In this document: piece after piece, positions 53,991-64,000 of the stretch | Layout of the letters: each line of letters begins with the position of its first letter | Numbering within the stretch: the stretch's first letter is position 1 | The notes under the pieces: generated by a model | What the model saw: only the letters and a program-made list of their open reading frames with translations | The model's database searches: none | Told to the model about the DNA's origin: nothing | Position numbers and translations under genes: made by a program | Source: JASLMY01 sp965226475 | GTDB taxonomy: Bacteria; Pseudomonadota; Alphaproteobacteria; GCA-2731375 | DNA length: 64,000 bases | Direction of reading: 5' to 3' | NCBI GenBank assembly: GCA_965226475.1 | Contig: CBDDDJ010000005.1 | Coordinates: 1,674,001-1,738,000, forward strand

Positions 53991-54920
53991 GAGTCCGACT
54001 CGAAATGAATCGAGTGTTTTCAGGCTCTTGCGAGACGGCGCGTGAGGAGTTGGATGCTGGCGAGGAAGATCCAGGCCTCGGCGGTCTCGATGGCCGTCTC
54101 GAAGTCCTTGGCCAGCCGCCGGTTTCGATTGAGCCAGGCGAGCGTGCGCTCGACGACCCATCGGCGGGGCAGGAGTTGGAAGCCCTTCACGCCCGCGGGA
54201 CGGTTGACGATCTCCAGCGACCAGCGGCCGATCCGCTTCAGTGCGCCCTCGAGCTTGGGCCCGGCATAGGCGCCGTCGGCGAAGACGTGGCGCAGGCGGG
54301 GAAAGTGGCGGGGGATGGCGGCGAACACCGCCGGCGCGCCGTCGCGGTCCTGGATCTCGGCGCCGTGGACCACGACCGCGACCAGCAGGCCGCCGGTGTC
54401 GGTGAGGATGTGACGCTTGCGGCCCTTGACTTTCTTTCCGGCGTCGAAGCCCCGGATACCGCCGCTTTCCGTGGTTTTTACGCTCTGACTGTCGATGATA
54501 CCGGCCGACGGGCCGGCCGCGCGGCCCTCGGCCTCGCGCGCCGCGACCAGCAGTTGCCGGTTGACCTCGGACCAGGTGCCGTCGTCCCGCCAGAGATAAA
54601 AGTAGCGCTGCACCGTCGAGCGTGGCGGGAAGTCCCGGGGCAGCATGCGCCATGGACAGCCGCTACGCAGTAGGTAGAGGATCGCGTTCACCACCTCGCG
54701 CAATGCCGTCGTCCGAGGCCGTCCCAGCGCTTTGGCGCGAGGCAGCAACGGCTCCAGCACCTTCCATTCTCCATCCGTCAGGTCGCTTGCGTAGCGCAGC
54801 AGGTCGCGTTCATACTTCGGGCGAGTGATTTTGGTCCACATGTTGTGTCTCCCTGGTTGCTAAATACAAACAGTGAATCACAACTAACTGAAATCACTCA
54901 ACTCTTTTCGGGCCAGACAC
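53991..54920 (-). mobile_element. IS5-family insertion sequence, copy 2 (930 bp)
   Basis: Same length and ends as the copy at 10063-10992, inverted relative to it, with one base difference noticed in the non-coding left end (TCAGT-C/T-AG). On the plus strand it is bounded by TGA and TTA in a C-TNA-G context. It interrupts the TPR/beta-barrel gene after codon 69. Near-identity to copy 1 shows recent movement. Confidence 0.95.
54020..54841 (-). CDS. IS5-family transposase (copy 2)
   Basis: 273 aa, identical to the protein of copy 1. It keeps the DUF4096-like N-terminus and all DDE segments (AGIIDSQSVKTTES, HVFADGAYAG, WVVERTLAWLNRNRRLAKD) without interruption, so the element should still be mobile. 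It is transcribed in the same direction as the gene it disrupts. Confidence 0.97.
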   Translation of the reverse strand: MWTKITRPKYERDLLRYASDLTDGEWKVLEPLLPRAKALGRPRTTALREVVNAILYLLRSGCPWRMLPRDFPPRSTVQRYFYLWRDDGTWSEVNRQLLVAAREAEGRAAGPSAGIIDSQSVKTTESGGIRGFDAGKKVKGRKRHILTDTGGLLVAVVVHGAEIQDRDGAPAVFAAIPRHFPRLRHVFADGAYAGPKLEGALKRIGRWSLEIVNRPAGVKGFQLLPRRWVVERTLAWLNRNRRLAKDFETAIETAEAWIFLASIQLLTRRLARA

Positions 54921-55316
54921 TTAGATACCAGGCATCTCCATCGTCGGAATCCGCCTCGCTCGCGGCCCGGAACGCATCGTGCGCCGAGGCGAACTTCCCC
55001 GCCACCAGATCTTCCAGACCGCCCTGCAACAAGACCGCCGAACTTTCGTTCGCGACCGCGCCACCCCCCATGGCGAGGCAAGCCAACATGGCAAGAGCGG
55101 AGAAGACGCCCCGACCAGTCCGTATCATGTAAACCGACTCCCTTCACTGCCGCCGGGGGCATTTCCATTCGCCCCGGCGTTTGTCGACAACGTCCGTGCC
55201 CACCACGTTAGCGAACGGCCCAACCATCCGCTGACGGCACCATTGGGGTGCTCCAAGCCGGCGAAGCGGGGCTGCCACGATGTCACCATTCTTGGCGTTT
55301 CCACAACCCGTCCGCG

Positions 55317-56824
55317 CTACCGTCGCGGGCGCTTGAAGAGAAATACCAATGGCATCGCGGCCAAGGCCACGACGGTCAGGAAGACGAAGTCGTTCAGGAA
55401 GGCGATGGTCAGCGCCTCGGAATTCACTAGGTCGCGGAGTGCGAGGAGGCCGCGTGTATTGTCAATGTCGAACACCGTCGACTGGCCGGCGCGGGCCAGG
55501 TTCTCGTTGAAATCATGCACATGGCCGCGCAGTTCGATGTAGTTCACCTGGCTGGAGCGGACCATGATGGCGACGATCACCGAGGTGCCCATGGAAGCAC
55601 CGATGGCGCGGACCAGGCTGAAAAGCGCCGCCGCCTCGACCCGGAAGGCCGGCGCCAGGGTCGAGAAGGTCACTGTCGTCAGCACCACCCACATCATGCC
55701 CATGCCGAAGCCGTTGACGACGGTGAGCCAGATGATTTCCGCCATCGATACTTCCGAGGTCCAGCCGGTCATCCAGAGGTTGGAGAGGCCGACGCAGGCG
55801 AGGCTCGCCAGAATCAGCTGGCGGGCCGCACCCGGTCGGTCAGGTAGCCGCTCGCCATCATCGCCGCCATGGTGCCGATGCCGCGCGCCGAGACCACCCA
55901 GCCGGCCGCCAGCACCGGATAGCCCTGCACGTTCTGCAAGAATAGCGGCAACACGAAGAGGCTGGCGAACACCGTGATGCCGAAAACGAAGATCAGCAGT
56001 AGGCCGATGACGAAGTTGCGGTCGCGAAAGACGGTGAGGTTGATATAGGGCTCCCTCGCCGTCAGGCAGTGGACGACGAAGATGTAGAAGGCGATCGCGG
56101 CGACGCCCGCCTCGACGACGATCTCGGCCGCTTCAAACCAGTTCTCGCCCTGTCCCCGGTCGAGCATCAGCTGCAGCGAGCAGACCGCGACGATGAGCGC
56201 GATCACGCCCACCCAGTCGAGCGGGCGGGGTGCGGCGGGCGGTTTCGGCAGGGTCAGGAATATGGCGAGAAAGGCCGCCAACCCCATCGGAATGTTGATG
56301 ATGAAAAGATACCGCCAGCCGTAGAACTCGGTCAGCAGCGCCCCCACCGTCGGCCCCAGCACCGGACCCAGGATCATGCCCATGGACCAGATGCTCATGG
56401 CGAAGCCGTGGCTCTGGCGGGGGTAGGTGTCGAGCATGATGGTCTGGCTGATGGGCATGAGCGGCGCGCTGACGAAGCCCTGCAGCGCGCGGAACGCGAC
56501 CAGCCATTCCAGGTTCGGCGCGCCGACGCAGAGCGCCGAGCTCAGGGTGAAGCCCAGGATCGAGCCCAGGAAGACGAAGCGGCGGCCGAGCTTCTGGCTG
56601 AGCCAACCGGTGAGGATCGTGCCCACCGCCGTCGCCACCACGAAGGCGGTGATGATCCAGCCGATCTGGTCCGGCGTCGCCGAGAGATTGCCCTGGATGG
56701 CGGGGAGCGCGACATAGGCCGTGCTCATGTTGACCGAATGCAGGAGGGAGGCCATCAGCACCGGCACGGTGATGACGATGCGTTGCGCGCGGGTGAAGGG
56801 ACCGGTAGCCGAAATCGTCTTCAT
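55317..56824 (-). pseudogene. EmrB/QacA-type MFS multidrug transporter, frameshifted
   Basis: A 14-helix DHA2 transporter in two frames. The first 336 codons run from ATG 56822-56824 (ITVPVLMASLLHSVNMSTAY, WLSQKLGRRFVFLGSILGF, motif C-like GMILGPVLGPTVGALL) to a stop at 55814-55816. One missing base about 55820-55832 (GTGCGGCCCGCC) would join it to ARQLILASLACVGLSNLW, and the rest ends at 55317. Full length would be about 502 aa, normal for EmrB. It could be a genuine pseudogene or a single-base sequencing error. Confidence 0.82.
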
Positions 56825-56909
56825 CTGTTCCCGGTGCCGGCCTCGTCCTCGCGCCCCGTCGACCTATAGCACGGGCCGCTTGCCGAGACGCGGGTCGGAA
56901 GACGTTGGT

Positions 56910-57085
56910 GACCAGTAGTCCCGGCGGCCAGAGCGCGGGGACCGGGAAGAACATCACCAGGACCGGGACGCAGACGTCGGTGAAGAGGAAGGGCGAGGCG
57001 CCGTGGATGACCCGAACCAGGGGCACGCCGGTGGTGCCGCTGACGGCGAAGAGGTTGAGACCGACGGGCGGGATGATGGCGCCGC
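56910..57085 (-). pseudogene. TRAP transporter DctM C-terminal remnant
   Basis: About 58 residues on the minus strand, AIIPPVGLNLFAVSGTTGVP followed by ASPFLFTDVCVPVLVMFFPV, match the last two helices of DctM-type permeases. No start codon, and upstream sequence is unrelated. It lies just upstream of the EmrB-type gene. Exact ends are estimated. Confidence 0.65.
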
Positions 57086-57265
57086 ACCGCCACGCGCGGC
57101 CAACCTTCTCACCGCTCCCCGGAGGGCGCCAGAATGGACAATACGAAGCGGTTCCCGGCCTGGCCAGCGACATCCATCACCTGGACGCCAGTTCATCGAC
57201 ACGGCCGGGGATGTCCCCGCGGCCCAGGTGCTACACTCCGCCCGCCAAACGCGGGGAGGACGGAC

Positions 57266-57664
57266 ATGTTGAGCAAACGGGAACTGATCGACCTGGTCGA
57301 GAAGCGTTATTTCAATCCGATGGACCAGGGGCGGCTGGACGAGACGCTGCGGTGCGTGGCCGAGGACTGCGTCTGGAACATCTACCCCGCCGGCATCCGG
57401 CTGAAGGGTCGCGACGGCGAGATCCGCGCCGCCTTCGAGGACGCGATCGCCCGTTATCCGACCATGTGGCACGGCAACTTCGAATGGACTGTGGACGAGG
57501 CCGAGCAGCGCGTCGCCGCCGTCTTCGACGTCCGCCTCGTGGACCAGGAAGGTCGCGAGACCAGCCTTTCCAACGTCAAGCTCTTCCGCGTCGAGGATGG
57601 CCGCTTCACCCGCCTGGACCTCTATTTCTCGACCGCCGAAGCGGTGGTCTCGGCGCCGGCGTGA
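57266..57664 (+). CDS. nuclear transport factor 2/SnoaL-like protein
   Basis: A 132-aa cone-shaped NTF2-like protein: LIDLVEKRYFNPMDQGRLDE, CVAEDCVWNIYPAGIRLKGR and the final FRVEDGRFTRLDLYFS follow the SnoaL pattern. GGGGAGGA precedes ATG 57266. Such proteins act as isomerases, cyclases or small-molecule binders. The next gene, 4 bp downstream, is a broken LLM oxidoreductase. Confidence 0.8.
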   Translation: MLSKRELIDLVEKRYFNPMDQGRLDETLRCVAEDCVWNIYPAGIRLKGRDGEIRAAFEDAIARYPTMWHGNFEWTVDEAEQRVAAVFDVRLVDQEGRETSLSNVKLFRVEDGRFTRLDLYFSTAEAVVSAPA

Positions 57665-57668
57665 GATC

Positions 57669-58024
57669 GTGAAACTCGGCATCATGCTCGGCGGCGTGCC
57701 GGGGCCGGAGGCGCGGGTCGACACGCTGCTGGAGGCGGCGCGCGACATCGAGGCGCGCGGCTTCGCCTCGCCCTGGATGGCGCATATCCGGGCCCATGAC
57801 GCGGTGATGGCGATGGCTCTGGCCCGGCGCGAGACGCGGGGAATCGAGGTCGGCACCGCCGTGACGCCGGTTTCCCGATTCTGTTGACCGGCGACGAGAC
57901 GGCCAGCCGTGAGACGGTGGGTGAGATGTTGAAGGTCTACAGCCGGCTGTCCAGCTACCGGGCCATGCTCGACCGCGAGGACGCTAGATTTCCCGCGGAG
58001 TTGCCTTTGACGATCACGGAATGA
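57669..58024 (+). pseudogene. LLM-class flavin-dependent oxidoreductase with internal deletion
   Basis: A GTG start (57669) gives the family N-terminus (KLGIMLGGVPGPEARVDTLL, RGFASPWMAHIRAHDAVMAM). After about 65 codons, near 57863, the sequence jumps to another frame encoding a piece of the C-terminus (VYSRLSSYRAMLDREDARFP). About two-thirds of the usual 300-aa protein is missing, so this is a deletion relic, not a sequencing error. It overlaps the convergent SDR gene end. Confidence 0.75.
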
Positions 58025-59066
58025 TCCGCCGCTCCCGCAGATCCGCGAGCAGGCGGGGGTACATCGCCTCGCTGTCGACAAGGCGATGCCAGCCAGCTTG
58101 GCGCAGCTTGGTGGTGGACGAGACGATGTCGTAGTCCGTGCCATAGAGCCAGTTGGCCCACTCGCCGTTCGCCAGGTCCCCCAGCGCATAGTCGCGCAAG
58201 CCGTGCGCGGCCTTGATCTCTTCCCAGAGCGGCGCCTTCTCGGCCAGCCAGGCGACGAGATCCAACGTCTTCACCGGCCCGGACTCGGCACCGAAAAAAC
58301 GCGCCACCTCCGGCCACAACTGCTCCCAGCGGAAAATGTCGCCGTTGGTGACGTTATAGGCCTCGTTGGCGCATTGCGGGGCGGTGGCGATCCAGGCCAT
58401 GGCTTCGGCCAGGGAGCTCGCCTCGGTGGTCTGGTAGAGCGCGGTGAAGGCGCCGGGCTTGCCGGGGAACGAGAGGGGTTGACCCAGATGCGCCGAGATC
58501 GAGCCGAAGGCGGCGAGATTGGTCAGCTGCGAGACCGGGCTGCCGACGGCGAAGCCGCAGATGCCATGCGGGCGGACCGCCGACCAGGTCCAGTTCCGCC
58601 CGCGCTGGCGCTCCTCCAGCCAATCCTGCTGATCGAAATAAAAGCAGGGGACCCGGGCGCGCGGATCGTCTTCCCGGGCCGGCGTCTTATAGGGGCCAAG
58701 GTGGCAACCGTACCACTTGCTACCATGCACCAATTGGACATGTTCCAGTTTCATCGGAGCCGGCTCCAGCGCCTCCATCAAATTCAGCAGCATGGCGAGA
58801 TTCACGTCTGCCTCGATCTCGAAACTCGGGCGCGGCGCATAGGCGCAGAAGAAGACGTGGGTGACGTCGGTCACCCCGTTGAGCACGCCGCGGCAGGCGG
58901 CACCGTCCGTCAGGTCCAACTGGTGGAAGCGCGCCATCGTCTCGAAGTCTGGCGCGCGGCGGGAAAGGCCGATGACCTCCCAGTCCGACTGCGCCTCCAG
59001 ATAGGTCATCGTCGCACGGCCGACGACGCCGAGCGCCCCCGCCACCAATGCGGTTTTCTTGGCCAT
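58014..59066 (-). CDS. PRISE-type extended SDR (progesterone 5-beta-reductase/iridoid synthase-like)
   Basis: A 350-aa NAD(P)-dependent reductase. The cofactor motif is ALVAGALGVVGRATMTYLEA (G-x2-G-x2-G), with LSRRAPDF afterwards; LVHGSKWYGCHLGPYKTP holds the Lys-x-Tyr pair of PRISE enzymes, which reduce enone C=C bonds by 1,4-addition. It follows an LLM oxidoreductase and a BVMO on the same strand, consistent with degradation of a cyclic enone or ketone. Confidence 0.85.
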   Translation of the reverse strand: MAKKTALVAGALGVVGRATMTYLEAQSDWEVIGLSRRAPDFETMARFHQLDLTDGAACRGVLNGVTDVTHVFFCAYAPRPSFEIEADVNLAMLLNLMEALEPAPMKLEHVQLVHGSKWYGCHLGPYKTPAREDDPRARVPCFYFDQQDWLEERQRGRNWTWSAVRPHGICGFAVGSPVSQLTNLAAFGSISAHLGQPLSFPGKPGAFTALYQTTEASSLAEAMAWIATAPQCANEAYNVTNGDIFRWEQLWPEVARFFGAESGPVKTLDLVAWLAEKAPLWEEIKAAHGLRDYALGDLANGEWANWLYGTDYDIVSSTTKLRQAGWHRLVDSEAMYPRLLADLRERRIIP

Positions 59067-59073
59067 GGCTCAC

Positions 59074-60138
59074 TCACCTGAAGGCCGGCATCACCTCTTG
59101 GCCGAACCTGGTCATCGACGCCGTGTTGCGTTCGTGGCTCATGTCGCCGAAGCCGGTCTGGCACAGCAGGTGTTTGACCCCGACATCGCGCAAGGCCTCG
59201 ACCTCGCCGCGCACGGTACCGGGGGAGCCGTAGATCGAGCCGGTCTCGAGCGCGAAGGGAATGGCGATCTCGTCAGCCACGGCCGGATCGGTCCAGGCAT
59301 TCAGCATCGCCGGCGCGATCTCGAAGTCGGGCGGGTTGTAGGCGTGGCGGACATGCATCATGTGATTCCGCGTCGCCAGCAGGTAAGCGCCCAACTCGTC
59401 CTCCGCCTGGGCGTCGCTGTCGGCGATATAGACGTTGCGCCAGACCGCGTTCTGTTCACGCAGCCGCGCCCGCGTCGCCTCGTCGTGGCCGCCCGCCTCC
59501 AGCCCCGCCTCGTACATTTGCCAGCGCTCGCCGATCCGCGCAAGCGGCAGGCGCGCGGTCAGGATCGGCATGCCGAGGCGGCCGCACTCCTCGAAGGAAC
59601 CGGGAGAAATCACGCTGCGCCAGAGCGGCGGGCCCGGTTGCTGTACCGGGCGGGGGCGGAGTTGCGGCAGGCTGAGGTTGTAGTATTCGCCCTCGAAGTT
59701 GAAGGGTGTTTCGGTCCAGATGCGCCCCAAAATCTCCAGCGCTTCCTCCATCCGGGCGCGGGAATCGCCACTGCGCAAGCCGTGGCCGACGAATTCATAC
59801 TCGTTGTAGACCGTGCCCTTGCCGATGCCGACGTCGATCCGCCCCTTGGAAAGATTGTCCAGGAGCGAGAGCTGCACCGCCAGGCGGACGGGATGGTGGA
59901 AGGGCATCTGCACCACGGCGAAACCGATCCGGATCCGCTCCGTCCGCATCGCCAGCGCCGAGGCGAACAGCACGGCATCGTTATAAACGCTCTCGCCGGT
60001 GAAATAGTGCTCGGTCAACCAGACGTCGGCGAAGCCGAGCCTTTCCGCCAGCTCCACCTGCTGGATCTGCTGCTCGATCCGCGCCGCGTCCTCCTCCGGC
60101 GAAGGCGATAACGCGAGCGTCAGCCAACCGAATTTCAT
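59074..60138 (-). CDS. LLM class flavin-dependent oxidoreductase
   Basis: A 354-aa bacterial luciferase-like TIM-barrel flavoenzyme: LAERLGFADVWLTEHYFTGE, AVVQMPFHHPVRLAVQLSLL, KGRIDVGIGKGT and PGPPLWRSVISPGSFEECGR are typical. ATG 60136-60138 with GAGG upstream begins the family N-terminus MKFGWLTLALSPSP. It likely uses FMNH2 (or F420) to oxygenate a substrate. Located between a BVMO gene and a PRISE reductase gene, all co-directional. Confidence 0.9.
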   Translation of the reverse strand: MKFGWLTLALSPSPEEDAARIEQQIQQVELAERLGFADVWLTEHYFTGESVYNDAVLFASALAMRTERIRIGFAVVQMPFHHPVRLAVQLSLLDNLSKGRIDVGIGKGTVYNEYEFVGHGLRSGDSRARMEEALEILGRIWTETPFNFEGEYYNLSLPQLRPRPVQQPGPPLWRSVISPGSFEECGRLGMPILTARLPLARIGERWQMYEAGLEAGGHDEATRARLREQNAVWRNVYIADSDAQAEDELGAYLLATRNHMMHVRHAYNPPDFEIAPAMLNAWTDPAVADEIAIPFALETGSIYGSPGTVRGEVEALRDVGVKHLLCQTGFGDMSHERNTASMTRFGQEVMPAFR

Positions 60139-60182
60139 GACCTCACTTCCCCGGACATGGGCAAAGCCGCCCGCCTGGAGCC

Positions 60183-61838
<1,656 letters not shown>

Positions 61839-62132
61839 GTACTTGCTCTCCCGATTATCCTCGGCCATCTGACGGCGGGTCCGAGTGATTTCTAATAACG
61901 GTTCGAAATACAATATCCCCGATCCGACCCCGTGCGGTCAATTGCGCGCGTTCGGACGGTTTGCCTGGCACGCGAGGATCGGCGAATATGAGCGCCACTT
62001 CACCTGCACCGGCGGCGTCATGGCCGCATACCCGAGTTCACTCCATTGCGTTTGGACAGGACCAGAATGATCCCTCATCGTGACCGGATTCCGCATCGTC
62101 CGCCGATGACGGTCGGGGCGTAAGGGCCGGAG

Positions 62133-63218
62133 ATGGCCAGGATCGGCGGCAAGAGAGGCTCCCTCTGGCTGCGCGTGGTGGCGTTCCTCGTCGCCACGAT
62201 CCTCATCGGCATCGGCGTCAACGAGGGTATCCACTGGTGGCGCAATGTCGTCGAACCGAACGCCCGGGTCGAGGCGGATTTCACGCTTCTGTCCTCCAGC
62301 GTCAACGCCACCATCGCCGCCCTCCACGTCCGGCGCGGCGACCGGGTGGAGAAAGGCCAGCTGCTCGTCTCCATGGACGCCGCGGTCGAGGAGCTGGACC
62401 TCGCCACCCTCGATGCCGAACTCGCCAAGATGCGGGCCGACCGCAAGCAGGTGGAGGTGGAGCTGAAGCAGTTCCAGGTCGAGATGAACGACAAGATCGC
62501 CACCGCCGACGCAACGATCCGCCTGCAGCGGCGCGAACTCTCCACCCTGCAGGATCGCCGCCGAATCGCCGAGGCCAACGTCGCGCGCAACGCCAAGCTG
62601 CGCGGCAAGCGGACGATCTCCGCCCGCCAGCTGGACGACGCCAACGACCGGCTGCTGGCGATCACCGGCCGCATCCGGGGCCTGGAGACCCGAATCCGCG
62701 AGAGCGAGCAGAAGCTGAAGGAGTTGAAGGGCGAGACCGGCCAGAAGGCGGTCTATCTCTCGCGCCTGGAGGCGATCGACCGGGTCATCGACAAGATCGG
62801 CGTGCAGATCGCGCAAGCCAAGGAACGGCTCGCCGACATGCATATCCTGGCCCCCATCGGCGGCCTGATCGACGACGTCTATGTCGCCACCGGCGTCTAC
62901 GTCGAGGACGGCGACCGGGTGGTGCTGCTGCACGACCCGAACGCGCTTTGGCTGGAAGCCCGGGTCGACGAGACCGACATCGGCCATGTGGTGCCGGGCC
63001 AGAAGGCGCGGATCGAGTTCGACGCCTATCCCTTCGAATGGGTGGAGGGCGAGGTGCGCTCGATCGGCGCGGTCACGCTCGGCTCGATGGAGAACGGCGG
63101 TGCCGGCAAGGTCGATCCCAGGCTCGCGCAGCGTATACCGGTGATCATCGACCTGCCGGAGATGGAAAAGGTGGTCCGCCCGGGCATGCGCGCCACCGTC
63201 AACATCCAGATCCGCTGA
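62133..63218 (+). CDS. HlyD-family membrane fusion protein
   Basis: A 361-aa periplasmic adaptor with one N-terminal transmembrane helix (VVAFLVATILIGIGV), a biotinyl-lipoyl-like half (LHVRRGDRVEKGQLLVSMDA), a long coiled coil (about 90-225) and the returning lipoyl and beta-barrel part (ILAPIGGLIDDVYVATGVYV, VRPGMRATVNIQIR). It should link an inner-membrane exporter to the outer membrane. The MFS gene 23 bp downstream is the obvious partner, although that MFS is not of the EmrB type. Confidence 0.9.
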   Translation: MARIGGKRGSLWLRVVAFLVATILIGIGVNEGIHWWRNVVEPNARVEADFTLLSSSVNATIAALHVRRGDRVEKGQLLVSMDAAVEELDLATLDAELAKMRADRKQVEVELKQFQVEMNDKIATADATIRLQRRELSTLQDRRRIAEANVARNAKLRGKRTISARQLDDANDRLLAITGRIRGLETRIRESEQKLKELKGETGQKAVYLSRLEAIDRVIDKIGVQIAQAKERLADMHILAPIGGLIDDVYVATGVYVEDGDRVVLLHDPNALWLEARVDETDIGHVVPGQKARIEFDAYPFEWVEGEVRSIGAVTLGSMENGGAGKVDPRLAQRIPVIIDLPEMEKVVRPGMRATVNIQIR

Positions 63219-63241
63219 GGCCGGGGCGGGGCTGGGATAAC

Positions 63242-64000
63242 ATGGACCTTTCCCGCTTCGGCTGGCGGACGATCATGACCACGGCCTGCATCGCCATGCT
63301 GGTGCAGCAGGCCTTCTCCTATGTCTGCCAGATGGTGATGCCGGTCATGGCCGACCGGCTGGCGGAGGACTTCGCCATTTCGCCCGCCTGGCTGGGACTC
63401 TATCTTTTCATCCAGAGCATCGCCTCGATCCTGGCGGCGATCGGCTGCGGCAGTTTCATCCTGCGTTACGGCCCGCTCCGGATCTCGCAGTGGGCGCTGG
63501 TGTTGATGGGAGCGAGCCTTCTGGCGATCGCCTCGGGCCAGCTCTGGGCGCTTCCCTTGAGCGCCGTCCTGCTCGGCGCATCGGCGGCATCGACGCCCGC
63601 CAGCTCGCACATCCTGGCCCGGGTCTGCCCGCCGCGCCTGGCGCCGCTGGTGTTCTCGATCAAGCAGACGGGCGTACCGGTCGGCAGCCTCATCGGCGGC
63701 CTGATGCTGCCGTTCCTGCTCGGCTTGGTGATCTATACGGCGACACTCGGCACTTCGTTCCGCCTCGGCCCCCGAGGCGCCGCCCTGATCACCGCCGGGA
63801 TCGTCTTTCTGGTGGCGGTCGGCCTGCAGCCGATCCGCGAGTATTTCGACGACGAGCGCCGCGCCGAGATCAAAATCGCCTTTGGTGATTTGCGCGAGAC
63901 CTTGGGCACGGTGCTACGCGATCCCTCGCTCCGCGACATCTCGCTGGCCGCCTTTTCCTTCGGCGGCCTACAGTCGCTCTTCGCCGGCTTCTTCATCCTC
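63242..64000 (+). CDS. MFS transporter (C-terminus beyond right edge)
   Basis: 253 codons of a major facilitator are visible before the window ends. The first helix is ACIAMLVQQAFSYVCQMVMP, and LARVCPPRLAPLVFSIKQTG before GVPVGSLIGG is typical of the cyanate/organic anion type MFS group. Six to seven helices are seen, ending in the second half after a cytoplasmic loop (YFDDERRAEIKIAF). It follows the HlyD-type gene closely and is probably co-transcribed with it. Confidence 0.85.
   Translation, partial: MDLSRFGWRTIMTTACIAMLVQQAFSYVCQMVMPVMADRLAEDFAISPAWLGLYLFIQSIASILAAIGCGSFILRYGPLRISQWALVLMGASLLAIASGQLWALPLSAVLLGASAASTPASSHILARVCPPRLAPLVFSIKQTGVPVGSLIGGLMLPFLLGLVIYTATLGTSFRLGPRGAALITAGIVFLVAVGLQPIREYFDDERRAEIKIAFGDLRETLGTVLRDPSLRDISLAAFSFGGLQSLFAGFFIL

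Larger units (their letters stand above)
52684..55128 (-). pseudogene. TPR/outer-membrane beta-barrel protein (Slam-like), broken by IS5 and a stop codon
   Basis: Reconstructed as about 503 aa: signal peptide (MIRTGRGVFSALAMLACLAM), about four TPR repeats (AFGEAVRRDPELAPSVDVYL and others) and a C-terminal beta-barrel from GFAISGGYNSNVVTL. The IS5 copy at 53991-54920 splits the codons between DGDAWYL and RGLAANRLG; deleting it with one TNA target copy restores the frame. A TAA at 52783-52785 then cuts off the last strands; read through it continues FLRYDYTRLESNIGVFDYDQ and ends AMRF before TGA 52684-52686, with the terminal Phe usual for outer-membrane barrels. Size and order resemble DUF560/Slam exporters; other TPR-barrel families are possible. 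Confidence 0.75.

Noticed and set aside
10063..54920. Composite transposon bounded by the two IS5 copies
   Set aside because: The 43-kb interior contains housekeeping genes, the outer flanks do not match, and copy 2 is explained as a simple insertion into the barrel gene.

Overview
This 64-kb window comes from a GC-rich chromosome with strong G/C third-position codon bias, of alphaproteobacterial character. A Rhodospirillales-like relative is my inference, from gene content only: a TRAP transporter, a class III CoA-transferase, hydantoinase A/B, Lin0512 proteins and GcvA-type LysR. The lifestyle it suggests is heterotrophic and versatile: many small catabolic gene sets (Rieske oxygenases, amidohydrolases, GSTs, a Baeyer-Villiger monooxygenase, acyl-CoA enzymes) with housekeeping genes between them (apt, mtnP, a dihydroorotase, nadE). 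No tRNA, rRNA, CRISPR array or replication origin was seen.

Layout. 1-3.3 kb: a 3-hydroxyisobutyrate-dehydrogenase-like gene and a crotonase, then an AT-richer island with a frameshifted collagen-like gene, closed by a second copy of the crotonase 3' end. 3.3-7.2 kb: dctP-dctQ-dctM-EamA transport operon. 7.4-12.1 kb: GST, GT-C membrane protein, IS5-family copy 1, methyltransferase. 12.2-25.6 kb: signalling (broken GGDEF-EAL, hybrid histidine kinase, diguanylate cyclase) around a nucleotide-salvage operon (mtnP-apt-cysteine-cluster protein-dihydroorotase), an enolase-superfamily enzyme and a D-aminoacylase. 25.8-32.4 kb: catabolic cluster (GST, amidohydrolase, two Lin0512 proteins, class II aldolase, two-subunit ring-hydroxylating dioxygenase, ABM monooxygenase, alpha/beta hydrolase). 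32.4-36.2 kb: AT-rich island with an intact IS1595-type element, an IS1380 remnant and a secreted calcium-repeat protein. 36.2-50.7 kb: acyl-CoA dehydrogenase with divergent LysR, Rieske oxygenase, hydantoinase operon, MFS, SDR, nadE, CoA-transferase, DsbA-like isomerase. 50.8-58 kb: a decay zone (rpsU pseudogene, nucleotidyltransferase fragment, IS5 copy 2 inside a TPR/beta-barrel gene, frameshifted EmrB-type transporter, DctM and LLM remnants). 58-64 kb: BVMO-LLM-SDR operon, HlyD protein and MFS transporter cut by the right edge.

Two themes stand out. First, a TPR plus outer-membrane beta-barrel gene sits directly upstream of a secreted protein with an HEFWH zinc-protease motif (51.4-55.1 kb). 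This looks like an exporter/substrate pair resembling Slam (type XI) systems, but the exporter carries both an IS insertion and a nonsense codon. Second, about a dozen loci are broken by single-base shifts, in-frame stops, IS insertion or deletion. That means either ongoing genome erosion or residual indel errors in the assembly; several lesions (IS insertion, internal deletions) cannot be sequencing errors.
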